From Chionis minor (taxonomy: Eukaryota > Chordata > Aves > Charadriiformes > Chionididae), in NCBI GenBank assembly GCA_013398295.1, contig VZSF01001924.1, positions 124,625 to 188,624 on the forward strand: DNA of 64,000 nt. The letters run 5' to 3'. The position numbers were made by a program, and so were the translations under genes. Position 1 is the first letter of the stretch. The number at the start of each line of letters is the position of its first letter. The notes under the pieces are model-generated. The model ran no database searches. It was not told the origin of the DNA and was given only the letters and a program-made list of their open reading frames with translations. Of this stretch, positions 49,008 through 62,080 are shown piece after piece.

Positions 49008-51084
49008 TAGTGAATCATACAGGTCCCTAACTCAGCAATATTCCTACTCAGAGAATGCACTCATTGCATTCTAAAAAAGCACTTGCAGTTATGCTGATAT
49101 CGTGATTCCAGCTGCTTTGCCCTTCTTTCAAGTTCAAACTTATATATTCTCCAGGTTCCCATGATAAGGACCCTTCACAGAACAGAAAGTTCTGTGCCTA
49201 AGAGTTTGTCCAAGAGCATTTATAGGCATCAGATTAACTATATTTAGATGCATATACTGAGATTTTAAAATGCTAATATTAGCAACAGTTGAGGTCAGAC
49301 CTGCATTCTTTTCTGAGAGTTAGAAATGAATAAATTTATGTTTCAGTAGTTCAGTCAGCTCTAATGGCAGACAAATCTTGCCCTTAGAGCTTGAAAGATG
49401 AGTGACATGGGAAAAATCAGTATTTAGAAGTAGAAAAGTCAAAATTGGTAGTGAAAGAAAATTTGTCTCCTGCCTTCTGCAGGGTGTTGTAAGCAACGGA
49501 GAGGAAACAAAACAAGACATGACACAGTACTTGACTGCAATTTTAATGAGTTCCACTTCTGTAAGGGATTTTTTAGTTTGCTTGACAAATGCAATACTTT
49601 AAAAAGTATATCTAATTGAAGGGCAGTTTTCCAACCATCCTTGTCTGAGCAACCATGACACACTAGTGATGAGTGAGCAAATAGTTCTCTCTCTAACAAG
49701 TACTTTGAAAGATTAGTTGCACACAGTTCTCGTTACAAATTTCATTCTTTTTTATTAAGTATGGTTTATGAATAGATCATAATTTACTTTTAATATATTT
49801 ACAAATTTTCACTATATAATTTGGACAACTAATTTTTCAGCTATGGGCTACATAACAATTTGTTTTTCTTACTCAGTGTGGACAGATAGTTACCTACATG
49901 ATATTGTATTATCTCTGCTTTCAATGAGAAACATTTAAAGCGCAGCAGAGCAGGTATCAGCTAATAAATACAGTTGATGAATAATTTATACAGACCTTTT
50001 TGGAAGCATTTTCACCAACATCTATCACTGTTTAGATAACAAAACCAAGTCATATGGTCTTGTGGATAATGCAAATTAAACCTAATCTTTTCTTTCACAA
50101 ACAAAAAATTCAAGAGCTTTCAGTAATGAAAAGAAATATACTTTAGTTTAACTACTCATCCAACTCACTGTAATAATATTCTTCTAAAAACAGATTTGCC
50201 TTGAACCAAGGTTTCAAGGTTTAATGTTTTATTTTAATATTTCTAATACAAAAATAGTTACTTTTTTTGGTCAATAATTATGTTTCTATGCATGTGTATA
50301 TATTGTATGGCCACTAAGATATTGAATAGCTGTAGCTTTATCTCAGGATACAAGGTGGTGCTATTTCTTTTTAAAACTGAAAATAATATGTTGATATGAT
50401 CCTACAGAAAACAGTAGTAGGGACACAATATCTCATCAAATGCAGTGCTTCTATGAAGCCAACATCACTACCTCCAATTCTATTTAATTGCTATGCAGTT
50501 AAATAGGATGTACACATATAGGTATGTTCATATGTGCACATATATACACACATCCCAGTAAAGAGTTTTACAGCAATAACAGACGTCATATATAATGCTG
50601 AATTTGAGTATTTGCATGCAGGATCAGTCTCTTACATTAAAATAGGAAGTAAATTAATCTGCATTTTATTGTAGAACAAATGTACTGGCAACCTCTTGAA
50701 GAGTGATTCTTTTCTCTGTACCTTACATGAGTGAAGGATACTGGAACATTTTAAACTCTTGTTTTACATAAACATTAGATTACTGTGACCTATTTACTTA
50801 TGCTTTTGGTCTTTATGTGCATTAGGCACTGTAAAGTAATGTCAGAGCTTTTATTTTTATTTAAAATTTAGAAATGTGACACATCAAAAAGAAAACAAGC
50901 AAACTGGTAAGACTGCTAATTATGTGATTTGTATCCTTGCAGCACTACGCTCTTCCCAAATCCTTTCCTTCTCCACAATGCTCACTGTTACCAACATAAA
51001 TGTTATAACATGGACTGCAAACCTTATTTTCTGACCTCTCTGCTGACTGGCATTGTCTTCTTTTAGGTCTTTTTTTGTGAGGTT

Positions 51085-51523
51085 CACCATGCAAAGTGCT
51101 GGAGCATGTCCAGAGAAGGGCAATGAATCTGGTGAAAGGCCTAGAGAGCAAGTCTCTTGAGGAGCAGCTGAGGGAACTGAGGTTGTTTAGCCTGGAGAAA
51201 AGCAGACCTTGTCACTCTCTACAACCACCTGAAAGGAGACTGTAGCAAGGTGGGGGGCGATCTCTTCTCCCAAGCAACAAGCGATAGGACAAGAGGAAAT
51301 GGCCACAAGTTGCGCCAGAGCATGTTTAGATTGGATATTAGGAAAAACTTCTTCACCGAAAGGGTCATCAAACATTAGAAAAGGCTGCCCTTTTCTGGTG
51401 AAATCGCCATCCCTGGAGCTATTTAAAAGACAGGTAGATGTGGTTTAGTGGTGGTTTTGGGAGTGTTAGTTTTATGGTTGGACTCAAATGATCTTCCAAC
51501 CTAGGTGATTCTATGATTCTGTG
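51085..51523 (+). mobile_element. CR1 LINE, RT C-terminus and 3' end
   Basis: Codons at about 51100-51141 read '[14 protein letters not shown]', followed by 'LREL' and 'LFSLEK', the C-terminal end of the CR1 RT protein. About a dozen bases are missing just after LEK (near 51200), relative to the usual [10 protein letters not shown]. Then come 'gcgataggacaagaggaaat', 'gatattaggaaaaacttctt', 'ccatccctggagctatttaa' and the octamer tail 'gtgattctatgattctgtg' at 51505-51523. The well-kept tail suggests a comparatively young insertion. The 5' end is truncated at about 51085. Confidence 0.92.
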
Positions 51524-54500
51524 TAGCTAGGTTCTGATAATCTTTCTGGGTAGTAGAAGACATTTGACACCTTGCAGGGTCAGGCCCTTGCATGAAATAA
51601 CCACGGTATGTGAAATGACCGTGGCCCCATGATCCTTCCAAAAGCTTGCATTTTGTGAAAGAATTCAAGGAATCTTAGGCTGTGGATTAATGAATAATCA
51701 GGCTAGAGAAACAACAAGAAACTATTAACATATACTAATGTCATAATATTGCCTCCAGTAGCATAGAACTTCCAAAATACCTGTTGTGTTAGGATTCATG
51801 ATCTGGAAAAGATGTTCTAAGTCTTTGCTGAACTGCAGACCTTAATTTCTATAGAAAATGCCAAAATAGATTGCTCATTTTGCCAACAGATTCTTCTTAT
51901 ATAATCAGGCAAAAATAAGACTTTTCGAACACCTCCACAACATACCCAAATTATTACATCCTGAGTATCCTAGACAGTATCTTCTGGGACTAAAATACTT
52001 TGTATTGAGCAGACTGTTGAAATATACTACTAAGATCAATAGGGTTGTGTTTTTTTGCATTTGTGCTTTCTGTTGAAATGTAACCCAGGTAAAAGTTTTA
52101 TTGGTTTTTATCTACAGTTACATAAAATTATTTTGTTCATAGGGGTACATAGCTACAGTCATGATATTTGATTGCAGTCTATCTCTTTTGGTTTGTATAG
52201 TTCGATCCTTAGCACCAATTCCAGCATTTACTTTATAAATATATATATATACATGTACACAAAATTTTTATTTTTAATCCTTTGACAAAATAGCATTAAT
52301 GATACATAGTTTATCTAAGTAGGTAACTAAATCACTTCCAAAGTTATCAGTAAACACAAATACATACATTTCAAGATCAGTAGCTACTATCATAATCTAT
52401 TAAATGGATGACTATTTAAATCATTAATCCTCATAAATAACTGGGGTTTTATATCTAAATACAAGGCAAGTGTTTCTCATCTTACAGGATAATAATGAGG
52501 CAAACAGATCTTTGAAACACTCTCTGAATATGTTCTAATAAAAACTTGCAATGTGATATACATCTTTCTCCCTTCTGATGGCATGACTGATGCTTCTCGA
52601 TATTTATATTTGATAGCATAACCATTGGCCTTGTTGAGCAGTTTTGAACATTGAGATCGTTCAGGGCGAAAAAAAAAATGAAATGTATTAGCAGCATACC
52701 TAGGTAATTCTCTGTAAATGTTTTCATGACATAGACATAGAAACTGTCTGAAACTATGAACAGATAACCTCTAAGATAAGAATAGCTTCTTCTGGGTTTT
52801 GATGTTACATATTGTGCATCAGTCTGTCACTTTGGCTACAAACTAGCAAACAGTGGGCTATTGTAACCAAGTACTAATTTGAGAAAGTTAATGCAAACAT
52901 GATAGAATTTCCCTTTTGTGACATGTGTGTCTTTTCTAATCCTCTTTTTTAGACTGAATTTTTCATTCATTTTTATGCAGCTTATCTAAAAGGAATATCT
53001 ATTTAAAGAGCAGTACAGAATGTCCAAAATTATGATAAAAGGTATAATTATCTAGCAAGTAAAGATCAATAAACCTAAGTCATAAAACAAGATGACTAAC
53101 TAGATGACTAAAGTCAGGTTAATTTAACAGGGACTAATAGATCGCTACTCAGTGAAAGGTGTAGAAATCTAAAGGAAAAAAGAAATAATGATTGAATAGA
53201 AATGTATACTACAATATTATATCTTATATAAAAAAGTAGCAGTAGGGATAACACTGGCTATGGGAAAAATTACCTTACTGGCATGGATAAAGTTGTCTTG
53301 CGATTACAAGGGTATCTAGAGAAATCATGAATCTGACAGCTTTTGTGTCCTAAGGGAAGAGTTTGAGGAGATGGAAAAGTTTTTGTCTTTATCAGGACAG
53401 AAGCACAATTGCAATCTCCACTAAGTACTGTACATATTTAGAGTGAAAAGAGGAAATAATAGATTTACAAATTCCAGAAGTCATTATTTGGAGCATGGTT
53501 ATATATATTAAGGTAAGAATCACAGATTTTAACTACATATGGAATCACATATTAGCACATTAACTATGAAACATTGCTTTTTTCCCGATATGAACTAATG
53601 ACTGATGGACAAAGGATAAATTTGAGCTTTTGGACTATACACGAGAATGCATAATGCATTACATTTTCCAATTACGCTTAGCACCCAGTGGAAGGTCACC
53701 AGCAAGCATATCGTTGAAATGATGTGATTGAGCATGCTGTTCAGAGTTTCCCATTTGTGGTTTTTTTCTCTACCTGCATTTTCACATTATGAATGGTAGC
53801 TTTCACCCGGTATTCGTGAGATGCAAGTTTATTTTTGTTCTCTTACTGATTATTTCTCGTATCAGAAGGTCTGATCCAAATATCGATGAAGACAATGAAA
53901 TTCAGGGATTTCATTGGGCTTTGAATAAAATCTAAGTTTGCAGCTTTGTTCAATTTTATGATGGCTACTGTAATCATTAGAACATCTTAGGCATTAAAAG
54001 TAATTTTCATGCAAGTATGAGAGTGAAGCTAGGTATTGTTATGTTTTTTGACTCTTAGGAAAGAGTTATAGAATTTTACTTTACCTTATGGCAGTCTCCT
54101 GAATAAATTAATTTGAAAAATTTTTTTTACTTCAATCATAACTTGAAGTCACTGGGATTTATGCTGACTACCCATGAGAAAATTAATTGTATGATGTCAA
54201 CAGACTGGGGAGGTCTTCAAGCATGTACAAACCAGGTATTCAATAGTAACATAAATGACCACATGATATAAGATTCATTACTCAGAAACTGCTTCTTGGT
54301 TCCCCTGAGTCAGTCAAAAATATTAGTACAGACAGGTGTCAGCTGTTGTTTTCTATTGAAGGTCACCAAGATCATGGAAGAGACAGTGGCCACTGTTAGT
54401 GCAACATGCAAATAGAATACACCTGGGAAGAGGGAGGCTTGAATTCAAGTTTACCACGAACAGCAGAGGTTCCAAGTTTCCAGCTTTCATTCTCCAGGCA

Positions 54501-54650
54501 AATGCCTTAAAAAATATTGCAACCATCTGGCCCTGGAGTTCCAGGTAGGCTCCTGAGCCATGAAGAGTGGTCTTTAACACCAGAGAGAGGAGATGGGGAA
54601 AAAAAAGCGCAAATAAGCACTGCTGTGTACTACACTGACAACTGAATGCT
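51524..54650. other. AT-rich noncoding stretch, no gene seen
   Basis: No exon or repeat is recognised. A (TA)n run lies at 52236-52251. The segment 53580-53820 keeps six CpGs (53586, 53642, 53675, 53712, 53808, 53815) in otherwise CpG-poor DNA and is a candidate conserved element. Confidence 0.4.
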
Positions 54651-54718
54651 GGGTTTTTAGTTGCTTGTTTTTTTGGATTTATGTTGTGTTTTTTGTTTTT
54701 TGTTTTTTTTTTTTTTTT
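54651..54718. repeat. low-complexity T/GTTT tract
   Basis: About 68 bp of T with scattered G, ending in a run of about 16 T. Confidence 0.85.
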
Positions 54719-57700
54719 AAACTAAAATTATAACTACTACATATACAAGCAGTCTTGGCTGATATAAATTCATTTCACTTTCTGAAACAGAGGATTATTC
54801 TTGTGGCTGTAAGCATATTTGTCTTCTTTGTTGAGTCTTATGGTTCAACCATAAATAAATACTGAGCCATGTAAGTATTAGCTCCATCTGCTGATCAGCT
54901 CAACCTGCCTTTCTTCATTCAGCGGACTGTCATGGGCACCATGTGTTTGTTGGATTTTTTTGGCAAGTAGAACTACTTACAAATTCAGTTCGAGTTCTAA
55001 AAATAATTGGTCTTCTTTTCAACTCCTGCACCCTTAAATGATTATTTTGAGCATTCAGATAATCAAAATGTTGTGTTTTATAATGTCAAAAACCTTTATA
55101 CACCCTTCATTATTAGATATTTTGTTTAAAAGTGTATAATTGCTTTAAGATAAGACAAAAAAATTCATGCTAATGACAAAAAAATATTTTATTTTGGGTT
55201 GAACAAAAAGTTTATCTTCAGGTGATAGAAAATCTTTCATTTTTGTTTACTTTGATGAAAGCAGTGAAGCTTTTCTATCTTTAATATTATTAAATATTTT
55301 TTCTCATCACATCTTGCACCAATCACTGACTCTAAACTCATTTACCGGTGTAATCCAAATTATAAATCTAGCATAAATTTCAATTCAGGGCAAAGGAAAA
55401 CAAGGGGGTTTAGAGAATAAAGAAGGTTGTAGGGAAGACCCTCATGCTGTAATGTGTGAACATAATGTAGTCATTTACTAGATATTAATATTTTATGTAA
55501 GCATTAGATCAAGTAAACGACCTTGATGTCTGAATACTGTTTCTCTGAATACTAGAATCCAAAATCTTTCATTAAGTGTCTCAGAAAAATCATGTAAAAA
55601 CTTATGTTCTGAATAATTGTAATCTGAACTGTGTCTACTTTAGAATGGTACAATTCCTGGATAAGGGTTACCTAATGCACTCAAACATAAATTCCAAAAT
55701 ATTTTATTAAATGCATAACCTTAAAAAGCCATGCTTTTAAAAAGCAAAAAATTATCTGATCAATAAAAGGCAGAACTTTAGGAACTGAAGAGATTAAAAT
55801 GAACATCTCCCAGGAGTGTACCCAGTAGAAAGTAATCTGGGAAAAGTTATCCTATACATCTCCTGCTGTGTTGTTACTGCACAGCTACACAGCAGCATGA
55901 TTTGGCGATAAATTCTAATAGAATTGAAGTGGGACCCCACTTGGGTTCTCATACCTCTACTACTACCATTTTTCTTTCCCCTGACTTTCTATGGTTACAT
56001 TTTCTGAAAAGTCTGGTTATTCTTGAAGGAGTTAGCACTACACTGACAATACTGACCAGGACAGTGGGTTTACATATTCGTTTGCTTATTTTCCTAGTCT
56101 CAATGGAGTTTGGATAGCACTTGAACACAGGCTGAAATGTTTCCGGGTGCACGCGAAGTACAGATCTACAGATATTTCAGGGGCTTGGATGTTGCTCACT
56201 AGGTTATGCAATTAGATCTGCAGTGGTGCTAGCCTGAGGTATTCTGGACCACAGAATGGTTACTTGGTTTGAATCATCTTGTTTTGGTAGCTAAGATCCC
56301 TGTTTCATCTTAGTTCCTAAATACCTTGTAGCAGCTCACCTTTTAAGTCTGTGTTGAAGACAGGAATTTAACAAAAGTGCCAAGTCTTCTGCTAATACTG
56401 TAACCCTTCTTGCCTCCTACAGAAGCTTGTGCAGATTCTTACAGATAGCATTTTGCACATTGCAGTCATATCCATGAACACTTAAATATGGTGGAATTAG
56501 CAGGAGATTACATATAGCTTAAAGCAGAATCCAGCCTGAAGTTTCTTTGTTATCGAAAGGACCCACTTCCCCTGCTTATTAAAAGGAATCACTTTGTTTT
56601 GCCCATAAAACTGACTATTACAAAATATTATTCTAGTTAGTAGATATAAATTAACTGATTCTTGAGATGCCCACAGTATGGAAGCAGCAATATAATAATT
56701 TGATGCTGAGAAGATGCTTCAAGAAACTGAACATTGAACTAATGGCTTTTATTGTAAACAGGTGACATAACTTATTGTTATGCTCAATTATCTCTGGCCT
56801 TTGTATTACTCAATTATGCAGGCACTCATTTACCCAAGCAAATACCCATTAAAACAAATATCTATGCTACAAATAGGAATTTACCTTATTCTTGCTATTA
56901 CAAAAAACCCAAGACTGGAATAATCTCAGGGAAAAGCTGCATCAAGATCTATCTTGTAGCTTAAACACAATTTGAGAAAACAAATAGAAGTTGCAATGAG
57001 ATGGTGAGAATATTTGCATGCAAATGTGTAAAAACTCTCAAGACTTATAGGTGAAAGACCTTGGACTTTGCAAATGGAGAGGAATGATTTTAGTCTAGCC
57101 AAAACAGAATGTGTCAAATGTGAAAGGAACTACCAGTTGAATAAATAGCAATACGTAGCAAAATGTCCTCCGTGTCGCCTAAATCTAGAGCAAGTACAAG
57201 AGTTTGTGCATCTAATTCAGGACTTTAAAGCCATCATCAGCTTTTTAAGTTTAAACGAACAACGCTTGCAAAAAAGCAGGCCAGGTTTCCTCTACCTTTT
57301 CAAATTCAAAAAAATAACTTTGAAATTTAATACACTACTCTTTGCTAGAGCAAACATTTTGCTTACCGTGGTGACAGATGCGCCCATACAATAACAGTTC
57401 CAGCACTCTTAGAGGCTAGCTACTATAACAGGTCATGCTAGAATAACCATAAAAAAAGCATGTATTTCAACAGTAGATATAGATATAAATTTTTATGTAT
57501 ACATGAAGTTATTCAAAGACATGTATCTTAGGTATGCTGTTACACTCAATATGATGTTGAGGCTTCTGTGATGTTACACTTTCCCTTAGTTGAAAACAGA
57601 ATTGGAAGAAGTTACCTCTTCTTTCCTAGGGGTTGATCTCATGAAGAGTCAAAACCTTTACATTCCTCCAGCAAAGCACTTAAACACATACCTCAATTTA

Positions 57701-59499
57701 AATGGTAATTCACACCCAGCTTTGGGTGGGTAAAAACATATTTAGAATCACATAGATACATCTCTGGACATCTGGTAATTTGCAGCACCCAAGCTTTATC
57801 TTCTACAAGTAGTAGACATGAATGCATTGTTTAGCTTTTATGTGAGGAAGAAAAAAGATGCGCAGGCCTGTTAGTGATTTTCAATGTATATTGTAAATAT
57901 CTGCAGCTGCACTATTTTTAAAGCTTGGCTTATTTTTGCAGCTGGGTGAAAGGTACTGCTTGGTTTACAATGCATAGCAAATCCAGTTAAGGGAATGGAG
58001 CTGCTGAAATTCTTTTCACATTGAGATCAAAACCAGCTTCGCTAAACCATGTAATTTTTTCCAGTAAGCATTGAACAGAGACACTTCTATGCATTAAAAG
58101 GAGTTTCTCCATGCAATAAATGTTACACATTAGCCAGTGTCTTCTTTTTTGTAATACATTTGTCATTCACATGGAAGAGTTGAATAATTGTATAGTGAAT
58201 GAAGCTCAAGAAGAACATCAATTACGAGTACCAAAGAAAACATAACATTGGAGTTATGAATAACATCTTTTTTATTTAATGTCGCTGTACACAATGTTTG
58301 TATTGTCTATGAATATGCCTATAAACATTTTAATTTATCCATACCTGGACTCTGATCACTGTGATGGCCACAGTTTCAATTAGTTTCTTTCATGGTGAAT
58401 TTGGTACTGATATTTCCTCTCTTTACTGGAAGAAAAAAAGTAAAATATGGCATGTACCTTAGTGCATGGAAAAGGAAAAAACAGCAAATAGGACATGTTT
58501 CTTGTAGGCCTGGGGATTTTGCCTTGGCATTTGTGTTAGGTGACGTGGAAAGAGTTGACATGGTAGGCACAATGAGAGATAGCATATCTAAACCTGATTG
58601 CACAACATGAAATCCCCGCCTTGTTCCAACTGTCTCCCAGCAATAACAGCAAAATCTCTTGAGTTAAAGTACCAAGTAATAAACCGAAGCAGAACTTTTC
58701 CATTTTTTCTTTAAAAATAACCTTTACTAGAGAAATGCAGAAGGCAAGGAAGGAAAGATAAAGAGATCTCCCTCTGTTAGTTTAACACATTTGTGATTCT
58801 CCTCGATATCACAGGGACAATCTTGATTTAGAAGTGTAGATGATAAGGAGCAGATGCTAAACAAGGTATGCTTTCCTCCGATGAATCAAGGTGAATTTTC
58901 TGCTATGAAATCCAGCATAAATGAAAGATATTAGATTTACAATAACTCATGCTCTGCAATCCAGGAACTCATGGGAAAGTTAGCAAGTGTACCAGTAGGG
59001 GCAAGGAGCTATTGGTGTCAAGTTTTCTTGGGAATATTGATGCTAGTGGAGGGGATAGGGAGACTGATGTGTGTTTCTAATGAGCTTCAGATTCTTTTTG
59101 AAACCAGGACACTTCTGAAAAGTCTTTACAGTGCAATGGAGATTAGGAGAGTGAATATAGTTTTGAAATGCCTATTTAAATTTAGCATTATTTCCCTAAG
59201 TCTTCTTATCCCCAAACCAAAAAAAAAAAATCAATTTTATTGTATGGAAACTCAGTATCTGTTAGGTCCATACATACTGCTGTATTTAAAGGTTAAACCA
59301 TTCACTTAGATGAAAATCTATCAAAGTAGTTTAGGAAAAGATTAATATCGTTACCTTTCATAAAAGCACAGAGGACTACGCTAAAATATATTTACGTATC
59401 CTTTCTTTGGTAGTTGTATTCTGATCCCTACATAATTTCAAGTCACTGAATAACTTAATATCATGTAGTACTTGTTAAGTGATAAGAAGCCTATCTGCA
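54719..59499. other. AT-rich noncoding stretch, no gene seen
   Basis: No exon or repeat is identified. The segment 57150-57390 has seven CpGs (57154, 57171, 57176, 57256, 57263, 57367, 57381). The segment 56730-56850 carries 'cttattgttatgctcaatta' and 'tactcaattatgcaggc'. Both are candidates for conserved noncoding sequence, without proof. Frames of 60-75 codons are chance. Confidence 0.4.
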
Positions 59500-60240
59500 C
59501 ATACGAAGAAAGAGCAGAGAAACAGTGCCAGGAAGAGTAATTCAATAACCTACCCCAGCCACTCCCAGACCACCAGCCACAAAAGAGTCACCCTATCAAC
59601 AAACCAGAAGAGCACAGGGGCACAATAACAAGCACGAACCCAAATCAAGGGCTCTGGAGGAATGTTCACCTTTCCCAGACTGCTCCTGGGGCTAGGGCTG
59701 TTCCTGTCCAGGTGTGAGACCTGTCACAATGACCCATCAGAAGCAGCTCATCTTTCAGACTAAGGGGAGTCACTGCCTAGGGGTGTGGGATACGCACACT
59801 CTGCACCAGCCACTGGAGTGGGACTGTGGCCCTGGGGGCTCTTATGCCCCCAGATGCCAGCAACTAGGGAAACTGGGATCAAGGGGGAGGTACCAGGCAG
59901 ACTGAGTGTCTGAGCCCAGCTGCTGGATGGATCCACCTGGTACATATGCATACACATATTTTTACACCATCAAAACTCCATCCTGCTCAGTCAGAGATGG
60001 TAGGAGAATGAGACCATTGGTGCTGTTGGTGTTCATGTGATTGCTCTGTGTGTTTGTCTGTGATCTGTGACCGGACCTGTATATATGTACATATACATAT
60101 ATATTGTAGATAGTGTAAATTGCTTACTCAGCCTCACTACTGGAGAGACTGGGTGACTAAGTCAGACTAGAAGGAAGCCAGGTCCTGGAGACAGCCACAG
60201 GAGGTCCTGGCAATGCAGAAGGAGGAATCTTCAAAGTTTC
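59500..60240 (+). repeat. unclassified repeat-like block, possibly LTR-derived
   Basis: The composition changes abruptly from the AT-rich surroundings to a mixed, GC-richer block with runs such as 'gggactgtggccctgggggc', 'ctgcaccagccactggagtg' and 'gctggatggatccacctgg'. It then passes into a TA/CA-alternating stretch (60080-60105) and 'ttgcttactcagcctcacta'. A degenerate polyadenylation-like 'accatcaaaactcc' sits at about 59968. I have the impression of a dispersed bird repeat, but I cannot name a family or fix the ends. Confidence 0.4.
60080..60105. repeat. TA/CA-alternating microsatellite-like run
   Basis: Alternating purine-pyrimidine sequence of about 26 bp within the unclassified block. 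No further role is seen. Confidence 0.7.
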
Positions 60241-61579
60241 CAAGCTGGATTTATTGCGTAATCTCAACATCACTCAAGGCAGAAAAACACCTGCACTTCA
60301 GAGAATTGCATTTAATAGTTTTTATTTTTCTGATCTTCTGTGACCCAGGGCGCTTACATTGATTTTAGTATGATTTACAAAGTCAAATGTCAAGTTGGTT
60401 TGTCTTTTTGTAAATGCTTAAAGGTATCCAGGAATTATTTTAAGTTTCCAAAGCTTAATATAATTAAAATTCTTTTTAGCTGGCTGAAAATGCTAAGATT
60501 TTTATTGGTTTGTCATTTTTCACCAAAAAAAAAAAAAAAAGCAAAAAAGCAAACCCAGTAATGATGAAAAAGAGGCAGAAATACAGAATTGCTGGTTTTG
60601 GCAGCAGAAAATTTTTTTCTTTCTGCTTCAGGGTTTTTGCTTAAGGTATGTCTTCAAATCAAATCCTTTTGTCATGCTACTTTGCCGAAATAAGGTCATT
60701 ATTCCCAACACAAATGCCCAAGAAATACGAAAATATAATCATCTGCATTTTACAAACAGGGTGGAGTAAACAAGTGAGTTCCAAAGCCTGAAATTAGGCT
60801 TTCTGCTTCACAGAGAAGTTCTGGCTTACTTTTAATGGTTTATGACCTTTACAGTGGGATATGGTGTGCTCCCTGCAAACGCACATACACCTCAGAATTT
60901 GCAACTTCATGCCAGGCATCACTAAGGTTAAGCAAAAAGGAGGCAGCATGTCTGTATCAGCTTCCAAATCCTTCTATCATATCTTTCAGGCTGCTGTATC
61001 TGTCTTTTTCTAGAAAGATATTCAAAACTGAATGTACCATACCCACCAAAGAGCATGAAGGCTTGTAGTGTTGAAAAACAGACACCTCAGCAGGCATTGG
61101 TGAGGGAGTTATAATAGGAAAATTGAATTGTATGGTGCTAAATTTAATCTTGTCTAGTTCCTCACTTAAAGCAATATCAGCTGTACCTATTCCATTCCCG
61201 ACAGGCCTTTATCTTCTTTGTTTGTGAAGACCTCTGATGGCAGTGATGGCTCTGCCTGCTCTGCCTTTCTCTCCTGGTGCCCGTGGGTCTGACTTTCTGT
61301 TCCAAAGCACTGATGCTTTTTCCCCCAAGAGTCTCCCTAAATCTTTCTTGCTGCAGTTTTCTCCTTTTCATATCCACCATGAAAAAAGGCGGTTTCTTCA
61401 TCTGTAACCACTTCTTTTGTACTTGAACAGTATTATCCTTCCTCCCTTTTCTTAGGCTCAACAACATTACATCTTTTATATAAATTACATATAATGGTTT
61501 CCACCCTCCTGTATTAGTGCATACTGCCTGTGGAGGATCTTATACTTATTCCAGAACTTTTTTCCCCCTAGCTTGCTTA
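60241..61579. other. noncoding stretch, no gene seen
   Basis: Apart from the A16 run, nothing is recognised. A minus frame at 61177-61467 (96 codons, basic and glutamine-rich) ends near the old CR1 RT fragment to its right. It might be remnant coding sequence, but it has no motif. Confidence 0.35.
60525..60540 (+). repeat. A16 run with A-rich extension
   Basis: Sixteen A are followed by 'gcaaaaaagcaaaccc'. This could be the tail of a retroposed sequence, but nothing recognisable as a gene copy lies directly upstream. Confidence 0.8.
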
Positions 61580-62080
61580 CAATACTGTAATATTGTAATA
61601 CAAATCAGTGTCAAAAGCCATCCTGAAGTCAAGGTGTATAGCCATACTACTTACTTCCTACCCACAAGATCTATTAGTCAGTTGTAGAGAGAAATGTGCT
61701 TTGCTTAACATGATTTGATCTGAAAAATACACATCAGCTGCTTGTTGTCTTCCCCCTATTTACAAATTGGTTATTTGATTATTTGTTTTGGAGTTCTTTT
61801 GAAGGTAGGATCTATAGTCTGTGAGGTATTCTCCTTTTGTTTACCGAAGTTAAGCACTCCATTTTTGCTTTTTCTGGTCTTTTGATCCATCTGCTGTCCT
61901 CCAAAAAATTCTCAAGAAAAACTGCTGTAATTTCAGAGATTATTTCAGACATTTTTTCATTACCCTATCATGTAACTCATTGATCCCAGCCAGTCTGAAA
62001 TATCTAAATATGGTCTTAGCTGCCATTTTCATTTTCTCTCTGAAGATCTCAGAATTTGTTGCTTATATTAATTGAAGTTG
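61580..62080 (-). mobile_element. ancient CR1 LINE, RT core fragment
   Basis: Antisense. Near 61610-61640 the minus-strand codons read 'AIHLDFRMAFDTD', which is RT motif A (YLDFSKAFDTV) with the catalytic aspartate kept. To the right come, in the expected order for the antisense of an old amniote CR1, 'cttaacatgatttgatctga', 'tttacaaattggttatttga', then the 'ttctcaagaaaaactgctgt' zone and 'catgtaactcattgatccca'. These correspond to the upstream fingers region. Frames are destroyed and the ends are vague. Divergence suggests an insertion older than birds, but dating needs an alignment. Confidence 0.68.

Larger units (their letters stand above)
45472..51084. other. AT-rich noncoding stretch, no gene seen
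   Basis: No exon is identified. Frames of 134 codons (45967-46371, plus) and 127 codons (46276-46659, minus) overlap each other and match nothing I know. Low-complexity tracts lie at 48488-48550 and 48948-49007. The part at 47150-47390 ends in 'ataattacgtcagtgg' (a CRE-like half site) and is a weak regulatory candidate. Confidence 0.4.

Noticed and set aside
51540..51700. Segment right of a CR1 with 'ttgcagggtcaggcccttgc' as another old repeat
   Set aside because: The resemblance to an amniote repeat is limited to one short word, so it cannot be supported.
55234..55261. Hairpin CTTTCAT..ATGAAAG
   Set aside because: A 7-bp stem with a 14-base loop is expected by chance, and no terminator or RNA gene context is present.
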